DNA of 64,000 nt from Rallus limicola. Its lineage: Eukaryota > Chordata > Aves > Gruiformes > Rallidae. Below, piece after piece: positions 1 through 13,005 of this stretch. The stretch lies in contig JAKCOZ010000003.1 in NCBI GenBank assembly GCA_022605955.1, positions 43,426,761 through 43,490,760 on the forward strand. Reading direction: 5' to 3'. How positions within the stretch are numbered: the first letter of the stretch is position 1; every line of letters begins with the position of its first letter. The position numbers and the translations under genes are program-made. The notes beneath the pieces are model-generated. The model did no database searches. It was not told where the DNA came from and saw nothing but the letters and a program-made list of their open reading frames with translations.

Positions 1-3000
1 ATGGGGTCTCTGTTTTGGGCCCACTTAGTCACAGTGGATGAGTGCAACTGTGTCACAGGACCTCAGGGGGGTGACTGGGTAATAGGGCAGGCTCCTTCCC
101 ACTCCCCTCTCCAGCTCTGTGCCTTTCCTGAAGACCTGTGTCAATATGCCAGCTTCTCTGATTACCCTTATATGGAAAAGTAATAAATCGCTACTTCTGT
201 TCATATTGCTTTGGTGCAGTGCCAGCCTTCCTACACTCCACAGATGTCTTTATAGGGAACAAGCCGTGACAGAGTGCAGATGCAAACCCAGTGGTGCAAC
301 CTTTAACTAGCTTACTACTGGGAAAAGGGAGAGACATTAATATAGAACTTTCATGTGAGAGAACATCCTCATCAGGAACAAGCTGGAAATTATAATAAAG
401 ATGGAGAAAAGTGGACAGTTAAGTCTGTTGGCAATACATACCTTGCCTGCGTTTTGCACAATTCTCTAGTCCACCGAGTTCGTCCGCTGGTATGGAGTGC
501 TTCCAAAATCCTCCAAGAAACAAAGCATGTTCCTCCTCATGACTGAAATAATGAGCAGTCTGAAGTCTCTCACTGAGCTGGATTGGTCAGGTGGTGCAGA
601 AGGCCTGTGTGTGATGGAACCAGAAAGAAGACCAATAATAAAACCACAGCTTTTTTGTTTTTTTTCAGGTTTTCTAGATGAGCAAAGATTTGCTATAGGC
701 AGAGATTTCTGATTTAACAGCTATGCTCCGTGAGGAAAAGGCATCAAAACAAATAGCCACCAGACAAGAAAAATATGACAGATCAAAGAGAAATTACCCG
801 CGTTCCTTGTTTGTAGGCAGCTGTATGTGAGGACTGGCTCATGTTAGTGCAAAGGGGCTTAGGTATGTGGTAGACTCAACTGTAACAACAAAAGTAATCA
901 CATGATCTAATCTGATTCCATGAACCTTTCAACTGGATAAAGTGAGTGATCGAGGAGTGGGTATGGCCTGCACTAAGTGGCGTTCATGCCATGCCTAAAA
1001 ACTAAATTCTTCTACTTCCTGATTCCCATCTTCTAACTCATTTGTTTCTGCTGTATAGCTCCCCTGAAGCATTTCCATGTGTACCATAAGGTGCTTAGGT
1101 CTCTCTTAGTGCTGAACCGAGCATTTTTCTGCTCTGCTCCATTGCTCTGAAAGAAGTCATGTCAGATGCGTGCCAGAGGACTATGCTTTTCTCAGGGAGC
1201 AAGAATGGATTAACAGAAAAAAGGTATATTAGAAACCTGCTGGTCCAGGGAAGAACCTGCTTTGACAACTTCCATTCTTCTGCCTTAAACTAGATCTGTT
1301 CATACTGACTTTACCAACAAGGATACAACATGAACCCAAAACCAACCCCTAACTGGTGGTTTCTCATGTTTTATTTGCACTGTATGTTGTGACCCTTGTC
1401 TCCAGGACTTTAATGAGTAATTGCTTTGTTATTTTAACTGTATTTGTCCTGGGGCAGTCATTCCTTTTCTCTAGCAAGAAGGCCCCTTTTCCAGATCACC
1501 ATGACAATGCCATGCTGCTAGGTACATACACTGAACGATATGTGTCTTGAGGGGAGTAATACAGACTCACAGACTGAGGGAAATTCATATTCTCTGAACT
1601 TCTAGTCCTCTGCCACCACACCACATCCAACATCAGAGCATTTTCCTTCTCTAGCACAGAGGAAGAAGAAGCCTATATGTACACCTTTTGGAACATAACT
1701 ATTTCAGGCTTCCAGAAATAAGTTATTGTTGCCTCAGGAGCAATCTCTTCTCAGCGTGGAACGAATGAGAAATTATCTCAAGAGCTGAGAAACCAATAAA
1801 CCAAAACCCACTGAGTGTGAAGACATTTGTAAACTGTTAATTAGCCTCTGTCTGTCACCTTACTGTCCTGGGATCTGGGATCCTTATGATGCTCAGTTAC
1901 CCAGTGATTCAATTGGGCTGCCTACACTGCTGCACAGAGTGGGTCTCACGGTGGGTCTAGGTACACTGAGCCACAGTACAGGACAAAAATAGAGAAAATC
2001 AGCAAAAACATATTGCAAAGTGTTAGCTTAAAGTCCAACACATTTAACATGTTAACAAATGAACATTCAAGGACTGTGTACCTTGGGCCTCAATATAAAC
2101 AATTTAGCAAGAGTTGGTACCTTTTAACACACTGTGCACCTGCGTACAGTTGGTGTGTACGTAGTTAGATACAGAAGTTTTACTTCTGTTCTAGACTTCT
2201 CAGTTTATCTAAAGGCCTTCACTTTATAAACTGAAATGCCCACTTTCCCTATTATTGCAATACACATTTATTGTTGATATTAACCAACTCTTGTTTTTGG
2301 TATTAACCAACTCTTTAAGACTGAAGAACCAAGACAATTAAATATAGCTTGCTTAAATGTACTATATTGCTCTAATTTGGAAGGTGAACAATCAGCAAGC
2401 AGGACTGTCAACTACAATGCATGAGAGTGGCTGGGCCAGATTACAGTTTTTCCAGCTGGAAACCTTTCTCTAACAGTGGCTAACAGCAAATACCTGCAGA
2501 ACACAGCAAATGCAGCCAAGTTTCTCTGTGCTTTTCCAGCCCCCGTTCATCTGATGCCTAGGGAATTCCATTCTCATGCAGTACTGTTGTCTGTGACAGC
2601 TCTTGAAGGACTTTTCTTCCATTAACATGCCTGATCATGATGTTTTGGTATCTATAATTCTCTAGTCAAAGTGTCCCTCCTTTAAACTACATGTTCTGTG
2701 AAATTCATCATTCATTTCTGTCTTCATATTTTGGATATATCAGAGATAGATTGTTGTCCCTGTCTAGTCTGTAGTTGTGGGGAAGGAAAGTTCCCACAGG
2801 TCTCCTTAGCACACCAGGATATATCCCAAGCCTGCTGCTTAGGTGAATCTACTAGGCTTCTTGGCCACATAGCAAGAAGGGTTGGTTAAAATGAGGATGT
2901 TGCTTTGTTTTCTTTTCTTTCCTAGGATTCAACTTGCTTTTGAAAGTGATCTTAAATTGTTTTTTGCCCTTGTGCCTTTACACAGTGATCCCAATTTTTA

Positions 3001-5706
3001 ACACAGTTGGACCTGAGGTGACTGGAAAATTCTTTTCTACTCTTAATTATGTTCAAAGTACCTGGCAGGAAAGAGGCTGATGAAAGAATTTTTATGAGTA
3101 CTGGAAGACCTGCTTTCAATTGCTGAACCACCCCTGGTCCCTGTGGGTGAGTCATTTTTATCTACCCCACTATCTCTACTCTGCATTTCTTATATAGACT
3201 CTAATGAGAATAAAACTCATTAATGATTGTTGGATAGGCAAGCAGTAGGAAGGTGTGGGCCCACAAGTGCCTAGATAACAAAGTGGGGGAAAAGAATAAA
3301 AAAGGAAATAGTATGCCAGTTCAAACCTATGCTCACCAGCACTGACATGGAAAAAAAAAAAACCAACAAGTCTTTCAGCTCTGCCTAGGGTTGTTCTCCA
3401 GCCTGCCTGTGTCCATAGCCAAAACAGTATGTTTGGGCATGTTACTTCTAAAGCCAAATGCTCAAAACAGTCCAGCATCTTCCCTCTGCACCAAACCTTA
3501 TGTTCACCCCTGCACAAGGAGCAGTCACATGCAAATAGCCATCCTGCCGCTTCAGCAGGAATTTGCCCGAAAGTAACCTTTCTCCCCTGAAGCAGCGGCA
3601 CTGTTTAATTCCCTTCTCATGTTAGTCTCATGGTGGGCTGACAGGCAGCAGCTATCCAAGTGAAAAACTAAGCAGAGAAAGGCACTCAGAGGAGTCAGTA
3701 TGCAAATACGTATATAATCCATGTATAAATAGGTACATATATGTAGTACTGGAGGCTGCTGATCTCAGAGAGTTCAAGCCTGGCTTTCCCCAGTAAGGGA
3801 AGGAAAGGAAGGTTTCATTTCCATGATGGAAGTGACTGGCATAAGCTCTTTGACATATATTTGTATGTCTTTTTCTTTACTTCTCTCTCAGCTTTCCCCA
3901 CATGCCTCATTCTGGGAAAGAGGGTGCAGAAGAGAAACAGCCGGCATGAAGATTCGAGAGGGATAGATTGTGACCACAAAGGAGAGAAAGGTCAGGAAGG
4001 CACTGGAAAGAGCTATGCCCTGGAGTGTTCATCTGTAGGCTGGGGGAGGGGGACAAAATATATTTTGGAAGGCGGGTAACATGACAAGGATTTAGTGGGT
4101 AACTTCTCACTGCCCACTCATGCCATTTGCATGCCATTTCTTCCCAGTCTATATAGTTTTCAGATTGCTTCCTCTTGCAGAGAAAGTGGTTCCCCTCTCT
4201 GCCTGCCTGTGCATGCTCCATGCCTACCCACACCAGAAGGGGAAGTGCACATCTGCAGAGGCTGTGGACTTCATAGATGGTATTGGGGTCTAGGTCACCA
4301 CTGTTACTATAAAGAACAACTAGCACTTCAGCTTCTTTTACAGCTCTCAGACAGATCTAGGTCCTTTCTTTGAGATTTTTCACCTTCTAACTGAGCCTTT
4401 TCCTTCTCTTGTCAACTTATCTCCTCACCATGGGGCCTCAGAGGGACACAAACATGTCTCCCAGGAACTGATAATGTATAAGAGTCATTTTCAACATGTG
4501 GCCAGAGGGAGGCATGAAGCCTACCCACACCTCTGTGAAAACACCCCAGGCTCCAGGACTCATTTCTTCCTGTGAAAAATAAACAGAGCATATGTCTTTA
4601 GGAAGTTGTAGTCAAGGGTCTGTCTTTCCAGAAGCAAAGGCTCCTAAAACTGTCCATCTGATTCTGCATTTACCAAGAATGCACAGCAGATCTCCCAGAA
4701 AAGCTGACACAACCCACTAGCTTCTCCATACAATATGAAAAACTTGTGCACACCTGCCAGAAGTTTTCTTTGGACAGGGCTGTCAGTTAATTAAAAAAAA
4801 AAAAAAAAAGTGTGTATATAAGTAGGTATGCACACACTGGGTAGTACATTGTAGTACACTGAGCGGAGATGTGATGGACAGGTCCAGCAAAGGAGCCTGG
4901 AAATCCATCCTTCTCATAGCAGCAGGACCTCCAACACCATCAGAGAGGGTACAACGCCAGACCACTGGCCCGCCTGCAAGGCTGTCCTCGTATGCATATC
5001 TCTGGGACTGTACTTGGTAGTGCTGTAAAAGGCCATTTTCACCTCCAGGTTTATTTTGATGTACTTTTCAGTCAAAGAAGAAAAACCTCTGAGCCTAGAA
5101 ACATGGTCTGTCAACTGTAATTTGTGAACTCAAAAAAGATGAAGGATGCGATTAACCGAGATTATTGCTACATTTGCCTTTAAGGAAAATGGATTGTTCT
5201 CACCTGCTTGGGGGAGAAGAGGAAGATCTGGGGTCAGTAACAATCCAAGACCACATATCTGGTAAGGGATGTAGTTAGAAGTTGAGGATCTCAGACCTAG
5301 CTGTGCTGTGACTGAGTAAAAGGGCCACAGCTAGCTAACTGCCACAACTTCACAGGGTTGGGAGGGTAAGCATGCATGGTATCCCAGCACTGCACAGCAG
5401 TGACTAGCTTATCTTCGGCATTCAGTCTTCAGAGTACTGAGTTACTAGGAAAGCTTTTTTTGCCCTCTCTCTCTTCCCCTCACTGGCTTTTAACAAATGT
5501 GAAAGGTGCTGATAAGTACTGCAAGTGAATGATACAGTATTCACTGCCTCATGCTCCCCACTGTTTACGAATTTGTCTCAGCATTGTTAAAGAGCAAAGA
5601 CCTTTCATACATTACATTGCTCTTTCACACAGTAATGGCTGAAGCCTGAATATTGACCAATGTCTTCTCCTCCACATCAGTCCTTGCTGCTTCCAGCTCC
5701 TTGGAC
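1..5706. other. Non-coding DNA downstream of LPL
   Basis: No exon, RNA gene or transposon is recognised here. Open frames are short and unlike known proteins. Minor items are an A run at about 4793-4808 and a 15-bp direct repeat TATTAACCAACTCTT at 2278-2292 and 2301-2315. The next gene expected from vertebrate synteny (SLC18A1) is not seen. Confidence 0.5.
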
Positions 5707-6008
5707 CTTCCTTTCCTTCCTTACCTTCCTTTCCTTCCTTTCCTTCCCTCCTCCCTCCCTCCCTCCCTCCCTCCCTCCCTCCCTCCCTTCCTTCCTTCCT
5801 TCCTTCCTTCCTTCCTTCCTTCCTTCCTTCCTTCCTTCCTTCCTTCCTTCCTTCTTTCCTTCCTTACTTCCTTGCCTCCTTCCTTCCTTCCTTCCTTCCT
5901 TCCTTCCTTCCTTCCTTCCTTCCTTCCTTCCTTCCTTCCTTCCTTCCTTCCTTCCTTCCTTCCTTCCTCCCTCTCTTCCTCTCTTCCTCTCTCTTTTTCT
6001 CTCTCACT
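5707..6008. repeat. Long polypyrimidine tract, (CCTT)n and (CCCT)n microsatellite
   Basis: About 300 bp of almost pure C/T on the plus strand, beginning with mixed CCTT units, then CCCT units (about 5749-5788), then long CCTT runs with rare interruptions near 5855-5880, and a degraded CT-rich end. The opposite strand is (GGAA)n. The two overlapping serine/leucine/proline-rich open frames across it are artefacts of the repeat. Confidence 0.98.
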
Positions 6009-9000
6009 TTCCCAAAAAGTTATCTTGGGGGTTGTACTCTTGTTAATCCAGAAGAGGTAGAAGGAACACAGCCATGTTTCCTGTCAGCCTTATTGCACCA
6101 CAATAAAAAACCAGCTGTGTACCTGGCTACCTTTCTTTGTGGCACTTCACAGGTCGGTGCACGGTGACAGCAATACTGACAGGTTTTCTCTTATAGTAAA
6201 AGAGGGTGCATAATCCAAGTTACCAAATCAATTAAAGTGCTTTGGTCAAGGCAACAGAACTATAGTTGTCAGTAACTGCCTTGTGATGTGTTCTCCTTTG
6301 TCAATCCTTAACCAAAAGTAGTTTACTCTTGATCCTGACTGGATCCAAACTTTTCTTCTCTAAGCTTTGCATCCACTACCTATTTTCTGGCATAGCTTCT
6401 GTCACTTTGCAGATGGCTTTGCTTTATGCAGAGAGCTGTATGATGCTTCCCCCTAAGTAACAGGGTTTGAAATACCCACCTTGAGCACTACAACAGTGAT
6501 TTTAGGTGTTTCCATAGGTCAAGATGTTTTGCTTGCTCATGACGTACATTTATCAAGAGATAGGACTAAGTGGTCTCTGCTCTGCTTTAATGTGAGGGTC
6601 CTTTACTACTTGGTCGTATTGATTCTTTTGAAGTTGGAATGTATCAATATAGAAAGTACTTGTGTCACTGGAAAAAATGTTCAGGAAACCAATTACTGCA
6701 GTGTTATTAGGCTCCTAGGTCCTGTATTGTGATTGACTCACATAGGACTTAAAAACACCTACCTTGTTATGTCAGTATGGTGCCTTTCTCTTCCTGTCTG
6801 TGGTGGTTTTTAGACCAAAAACTGGGATAAATGGAATGTAATAAGAAAGGGAAAAAACTGTTGCACAGTCCTTAGAGAAGTAGGTTATGCAGGCTCATCT
6901 CCCATCTGGCTGGAGGGGAATGTCTGGCAAAGACTAACACACAAATTCACAAGGGTCCTATGAGGTCAAGGGGCACAGAGCACAGAGGCTTTGGTAGGGG
7001 AAAGCATGTCAAGTACTGCAAAACTGGTCAAAAGAGAAATGAAAGGAGAAATGGAAAACAGAAGTAAGCAGCAAGCTAGTTTTAGTTTGGGGTGAAGGTC
7101 ATAGAGGCTTAGTCATACCTACACAAAGATGTCCAAGCATCTGACCAAGTTTAGTAAGCAAATACAAATTCTACTCACTGGTCATTTAAAAGATACTTTT
7201 CAGAGCTCTTTGCCAACTTGGCTGCACTTAACCTGGAAGAAAAAGCTGCCATGTAACTGCTTATTGCTACCCCTAAGATGTCCAAGGAATTCTTGAAGGC
7301 AATGGGACTATTACTTTGACAGCCAACAAGGTGTCATCGTTGGAGATCCTGTCAGACAATGGCAGAAAACAACTGAAGTGTTGGTCAGGGATCAGTCACT
7401 CAGAAAAGATACCTTGAGTAACTGAAATGTCTCAGAGGATTGCTTGAGCACTGACACAAAGCCCCAAATAAACCTTGTATGGAGGGTTTGCCCTCTTGGC
7501 CTCTTCTGATGCCTTCCATGCAAATTCAAAATGATGCTTTCAAATGCAGATGCAAAAAAGATTTTGAATTCGATTGGGTGCTTAAGCCTCCCATTAAAAA
7601 ACATCCAGCCACAAAAAGGCTATTGTTTTTGTCCTCCAAATTTAAATCTACATGCATTAAGTAAGGGAGTAAAGTTACTGTCAAAAAAATGTTCCCCAGC
7701 ATTTCCCTGATTTGTCCCCAGGGTCTTTAAATTCACTGATGTTAAAAGACAAACAAAGAACTGCAGCAAGGCGCATGAACACAGCTCTATAAATAAAAAA
7801 GAAAAAAACAAAACAAAACAACCCAAGCATCTTCCATTTCTTGAATCAGCCATTGTGTAGGCATTTGCTTACTCCATCACTGCTCTGTCTTCAGGACATT
7901 AAGAGAAGACTGATATTTGAAGCAGCATTTCTGTTGCACTGAGACTGGTCCATGTCTCCTGTCTAAGGCCTGGGAAATAAAATCAGAGAGATTAAGATCT
8001 ATATTTTACCCTTGTACTGAAAAACCTTGCAAGCAAAGGACAAAATTTTGCCAAGATAAACAAGAAAATTTGGCTTAGTTTTGTGTCTGGGTTATAAATA
8101 CATTAAAAAGGGGAGGGGAAATTAGTCATATATAAATAATAGCTCGATTACATTCAAGAATATGTGGGTGGGTGTTCTGGGTGGAATAATTTGCTAAGGC
8201 AGAGCTCTTCCCTGCTTTTCCTCTTCCTCTTAATTTATTCTTTTTGCTTAGTAACTAACCAGCTGGATACATGCTTCTACTTTTTTTAAACTTTGTGTCT
8301 TGCTCTTCATTCTGTAATTTGGGTGATCTTTCTATAATTGGTCTTTACATGCTTTTCTTTAGGATTGGTTTGTTATGGACTGAACGTTTTTAATAGAAAT
8401 CAACAGAGAATAAAGCACTTGAGCGTATACCTAGCCTCAGGTGCACATTCCATTTTCTTGCTGTCAGGAGAAAGTTTACTTAAAATCAAGAGAATACTTA
8501 AGAGCTTTACTGTGCTAGTCTTGGTATGGCTGATTTCACTGCATTACAGTAGACCACTGTGCAACTTGCTGCAACACCAAAGACCCCTCTTGCCTCTTCT
8601 TAGACATTTTTGCTCTTTCATTTGCCTTCTCTTGTTGTTGTTTTCTTTTGCTTTCTCTGAAAATTGATGCTGCCATGTAACATAATGCTCCAATATTTAG
8701 ACTTCTCTCAGGCTTCTTGTCTGTTGAACCTCCCTGCTACAGATCAAGAAACTAGCAATTCTATTTCCCAGTTTTCAGCTTGGCACCGTTGAGGAATTTA
8801 AGAATCAGTGTGACCATGTCTGGGGCACACCACCTGAGATATGGCGGCAGCATTTCACACATAGCAAGTGAGCTGGAGTTCTATTGGAGCATCCCTGTGA
8901 TGGCTCCTATTGCACATGGGACCATCTGGCCTGCCAGCAAGAAAGTCAAGACAAACAGTGAGGTTTCCTTGGGATTGCCTTACCTTCCTCACCAGAGCCC

Positions 9001-11135
9001 CTAAATGTTAAACGAGGCATTACCTGTGATGTCTTCACTCTCTCTCTCTCTCTCTCTTTTTTTTAATTCTAATTGGATGCTATTTACATCACTGCAGTTA
9101 TGCTGTTTGTTCTGGCATCTCACAGATAAGCGAGTCTGTACTGGCCAAGAGATGCTGGGAATATTTGTGAGAAGTCATCCAGAACTGGTATTTAGTGTAG
9201 TGCCTGAACAGATCATGAGCTGACGCTGTATGCACTCAGTTCGGTAGTCATGCAAAAAAAGCAGCAGGAAGTCTTGAGCTGTGCTTTCATTTTAAAAGTG
9301 GGGTGTCATGTCAGCTGTCGGGAAGGCACTCAAGAGCCCACCTTGTCTTTTCCCAGCTTCAGTTAGGTTTGGATTAGGCCTCGCACTGTGAGGGTAGATC
9401 TGGCATTTTCACCTGGAGGTGATAGCCCACTCCTCACACCCAGAGTCAGCCATTGGAGTGATTTTTACCCCAAGAGTTAAGGGAGCCTTGTGCAGCAGCA
9501 ATGCCCCAGGTTGCAGGAGAAAAAGGCAAAAGATCCCAAATGGAGCATGCCAAGGAAGGAAACCATGGCCTCAGCAAAGTCTGAGGACCTGACAAGGAAA
9601 CATTTTGATGTTTTTAATGCTTTTTTTAAAAAAAAGTGTGGCTATTATCATTTTTTCAACCTGTTGTAGCATAGGAATCTGTTTCTACTGCTCCTAATTT
9701 CTGTGGATATGGAGAAGTGAGCCTGGCACGGGCAGTCTTCTCTGTTAGGGAGTGCTCTTATTTCACTGCATAGAAGATTCCAGGTTTACAGCTAATTGTA
9801 GATAAAAAAAAAACCCTATGGTAGGTGGAGCAATGTGAGGCATGTCCTCACTTCCTGGCACTTTTCAGGACAGCCATGCGGCCAGCCAGGCTGTCTTACT
9901 TCTCACTGAGTGGTTCAACATGGTGGGGTGATAAACAGTAAGAGAGACTGTCCAGACTAATTTCCGAGAAGCAAGGCTAAGGCTATCAGGTTACTTCCCA
10001 CGGGAAGAGCCTACAATTAAGAACACGGTGTTTATCTGACATGAATGGCTGGGAGGTTACATCATGGGATATACACTGCACCCACATGCTAACACCTGCT
10101 ACACCCAAAGTGGGCCCTGTTTACCATCTGCTTTTCTGATGTTGATGCATTGTTCTGGCTGAGTTAACTTGAAATGATTTAGGGAAGCATCCTAAGCATT
10201 GCTGAGCAGAGATAGCACCACATACGGATGCAAAAGCATTGTTGAGATGAGCTCTATGTGGGATGTTCTGCCAAATGGTTCCCTTCCCTTCCTCTTCTCA
10301 TTTCCTTGTTCTCCTTCAGTCACTGGAGAATGTTAATCCCTTTATTTATTTATGTGTAAACTGCTGAGTTTCCAGACCTGCTACAAAAGACATTTGACTA
10401 GAAGATTTTTCTGGAAAGAGGCAGCAAGAGAAGCTTGGTATTTGTTTCCTGCATGATGACTTGGGGGCAATTGGATTGGTCCCCTTGGACCTGAGGATAT
10501 TAATGTTACTCTGTTTGGACTGACAGCCAAAATATGGACAGTCCTGCATTGACAGCTGTAAACAAAAAGGAGAAACACTATAGCTACTTCAATTCTTCCC
10601 TTTTACTGAAAATTTGTTTTCAGTATCTGGTTTTGACCAACTTTAAGAACAATATATGTGCAATGTCTTGCTCATCCAAAGCGGCAAGATTATGACATTT
10701 TGTTCCCAACACACACAAAAAAAAGCCAACACATAAATATATCTGAAGAGGGAAAAGTATTTTCCATAGCTAGTCATCACAGTTCTTGAAGGGAAAAAAG
10801 TGTTGGTATACAAGTGCATGCAGTTTACACAGCCCTTCCTAATTTCAGGGCTCGTGGGAATCAACGGACATGGAAAGAGGAATAATTTTCTCCCTGATGA
10901 ATCATTGAGTGGTTTATCAGCTTTTATAGAGGAACTAATCTTGGACTTCAAGTTGTAGCTATTATTCTTGTCCCCCACCAAGATAATATTTAAAGCATGT
11001 ACCCCCAGATGTGCAACCAGATGCAGCATTTCAGACACCCAAGAAGAATATGGTGCCTCTGCATAGGAGTCAAATAACTAACTCCCAAACTGCTAATTGA
11101 GTATGGAGACACCTACAGACAGCACGTTCACACAT
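6009..11135. other. Non-coding DNA downstream of LPL
   Basis: I see no supported gene. The stretch is moderately AT-rich, with a (TC)n microsatellite at 9037-9057 and short A or T runs. Open frames of up to about 130 codons show no family resemblance. Confidence 0.5.
9037..9057. repeat. (TC)n microsatellite
   Basis: About ten TC units run directly into a T run (TTTTTTT) and AATTC. Confidence 0.9.
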
Positions 11136-11303
11136 TCACAGAGATTCACAGAATTGTAAGTGTGGGAAGGGACCTCCAGAGGTCATCGAGTCAGGTAGGT
11201 GTCCAGATGGGTCTTGAATATCTCCAGAGAAGGAGACTCCACACCCCCCTAGGCACCTTATTCCAGTGCTCCAGCTGTGAAAAAAGTTCTTCTGCATATT
11301 GGT
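11136..11303 (-). mobile_element. CR1 LINE 3'-end fragment
   Basis: The sequence from CACAGAGATTCACAGAATTG through GGGAAGGGACCTCCAGAGG, CTTGAATATCTCCAGAGAAGG and TTCCAGTGCTCC matches the antisense of a CR1 3' end. It is diverged and separated from the larger CR1 copy by about 115 bp of unrelated DNA, and its subfamily wording differs, so it is probably an independent, older insertion. Confidence 0.85.
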
Positions 11304-11420
11304 GCATTCATTGATGGATCAAAACATTTCTCAGAATTAAATATGTGGGAATAAAATCCAGGCACCATACACTTAAGTCAGGACTTCCTTGCCTTGCAGA
11401 CATACTTTCTTTCCACCCAA

Positions 11421-13005
11421 GAATCATAGAACCTTAGAATCATAGAATGGTCTGGGTTGGAAGGGACCCCAAGGACCATAGAGCTCCAACCCCCCTGCCA
11501 CAGGCAGGGTCATCAACTTCCAGGCCTGCATCTACACAAGATTGCCCAGGGCCCATCCAACCTGGCCTTGAACACCTCCAGGGATGGGGCATCCACCACC
11601 TCTATGGGCAGCCTGTTCCAGCACCTCACCACTCTCTCTGTAAAAAACTTCCCCCTAATATCCAATTTAAACCTTCTTTCCTTTAGTTTCAATCCATCCT
11701 GCCATTGTCTACCCTTTGAAAAAGTTAATTCCCCTCTTGTTTGTATGCTCCCTTCAGGTACTGGAAGGCTGCAATGAGGTCCCCCCACAGCCTTCTCTTC
11801 TCCAGGCTGAATAAGCCCAGCTCCCTCAGCCTCTCCTCGTAGGGAAGGTGCTCCAGCCCTCTAATCATCTTCGTGGCCCTCCTCTGAACCTTCTCCAACA
11901 GTTCTACATCTTTCCTGTATTGGGGGTCCCAGATCTGGACACAGGACTCCAGCTGGGGCCTCAGGAGGGCAGAGTAGAGAGGGACAATCCCCTCCCTGTC
12001 CCTGCTGGCCACCCCTCTCCTGATGGAGCCCAGGATACCATTGGCCTTCTGAGCTGCAAGAGCACACTGCTGGCTCATGTTAAGTTTCTCATCCACCATG
12101 ACACCCAGGTCCTTCTCAGCAGGGCTACTCCCCAGGAGCTCTTCTCCCAGTCTGTATCTATGTCTGGGATTCCTCTGGCCCAAGTGCAACACCTTACACT
12201 TGGCAGTGTTGAACCTCGTTAGGTTCACCCAGGCCCACCTTTCCAGCCTGTCAAGATCCCTCTGGATGGCTTCCTTTCCTTCTGTGGTGTCAACCACACC
12301 ACTCAGCTTGGTGTCATCCACAAACTTGCTGAGGGTGCACTCAATTCCATCATCAGTGTCACTGATAAAGATGTTAAAGAGCACAGGTCCCAAGACAGAC
12401 CCCTGGGGGACCCTGCTCATCACCAACCTCCAGCTGGACATAGATCCATTGACCACCACCCTTTGTCTGTGTTCTGTCAACCAGTTTCCTATCCACTGGA
12501 TGGTCCAGCCATCAAATCCACATCTCTCCAATTTAGAGATAAGGATGTGGTGGGGACTGTGTCAAAGGCCTTGCACAAGTCCAGGTAGATGACATTGGTT
12601 GCCTTCCCTTTATCTACTGATGCTGTCACTCCATCATAGAAGGTCACCAGATTGGTAAGGCACGACCTTCCCTTGGTGAAGCTGTGCTGGCTGTCCTGGA
12701 TCAGGCACTCATCCCTCATGTGCTCCAACATGTGATCCAGGAGGATCTGTTCCATGATCTTCCCAGGCACAGAGGTGAGGCTCACCAGCCTGTGATTCCC
12801 TGGGTCTTCCTTGCTCCCTTTCTTATAAATGGGAGTGACATGACCCTTTTTCTAGTCCCTGGGGACCTCACCTGACAGCCACGACTTTTCAAATATGATG
12901 GAGAGTGGCTTGGCAACCCCATCAGCCAGCTCCTTCAGGACCCTGGGATGCATGTCATTTGGCCCCATAGATTTGTAGAATGGCTCTTTCTGCCTGCTCA
13001 AGCCA
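11421..13005 (-). mobile_element. CR1 LINE, 5'-truncated, with dead reverse transcriptase
   Basis: The element is on the minus strand with its 3' end at 11421, where ATTCTATGATTCTAAG-type repeats mark a CR1 terminus. Its 5' end is truncated near 13000. The translated minus strand gives, in order, [35 protein letters not shown], the [12 protein letters not shown] finger, [17 protein letters not shown], the active-site box FVDDTKL (usually FADD) and the C-terminal [19 protein letters not shown]. The frame is broken by a TAG at 12854-12852 (a Trp codon in the family), by a one-base loss in the CCCC run at 12555-12552, and by another frame change near 11730-11760, after which the tail [20 protein letters not shown] is read in a different frame. 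It is not mobile. Confidence 0.93.
11725..12550 (-). pseudogene. CR1 ORF2 reverse transcriptase, C-terminal fragment
   Basis: This is the longest unbroken part of the CR1 coding frame, about 270 codons, starting just after the frameshift at 12555-12552. It contains the palm motifs PQGSVLGP and FVDDTKL and the thumb/C-terminal region. It lacks the N-terminal endonuclease and has no intact start, so it cannot make a working LINE protein. Confidence 0.9.

Noticed and set aside
5653..6060. Open frames of 128-135 codons rich in Leu, Pro, Ser and Phe
   Set aside because: They are translations of the CCTT/CCCT microsatellite and have no non-repeat coding content.
11848..12875. Plus-strand open frames of up to 171 codons
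   Set aside because: They are antisense shadows of the CR1 reverse-transcriptase region.
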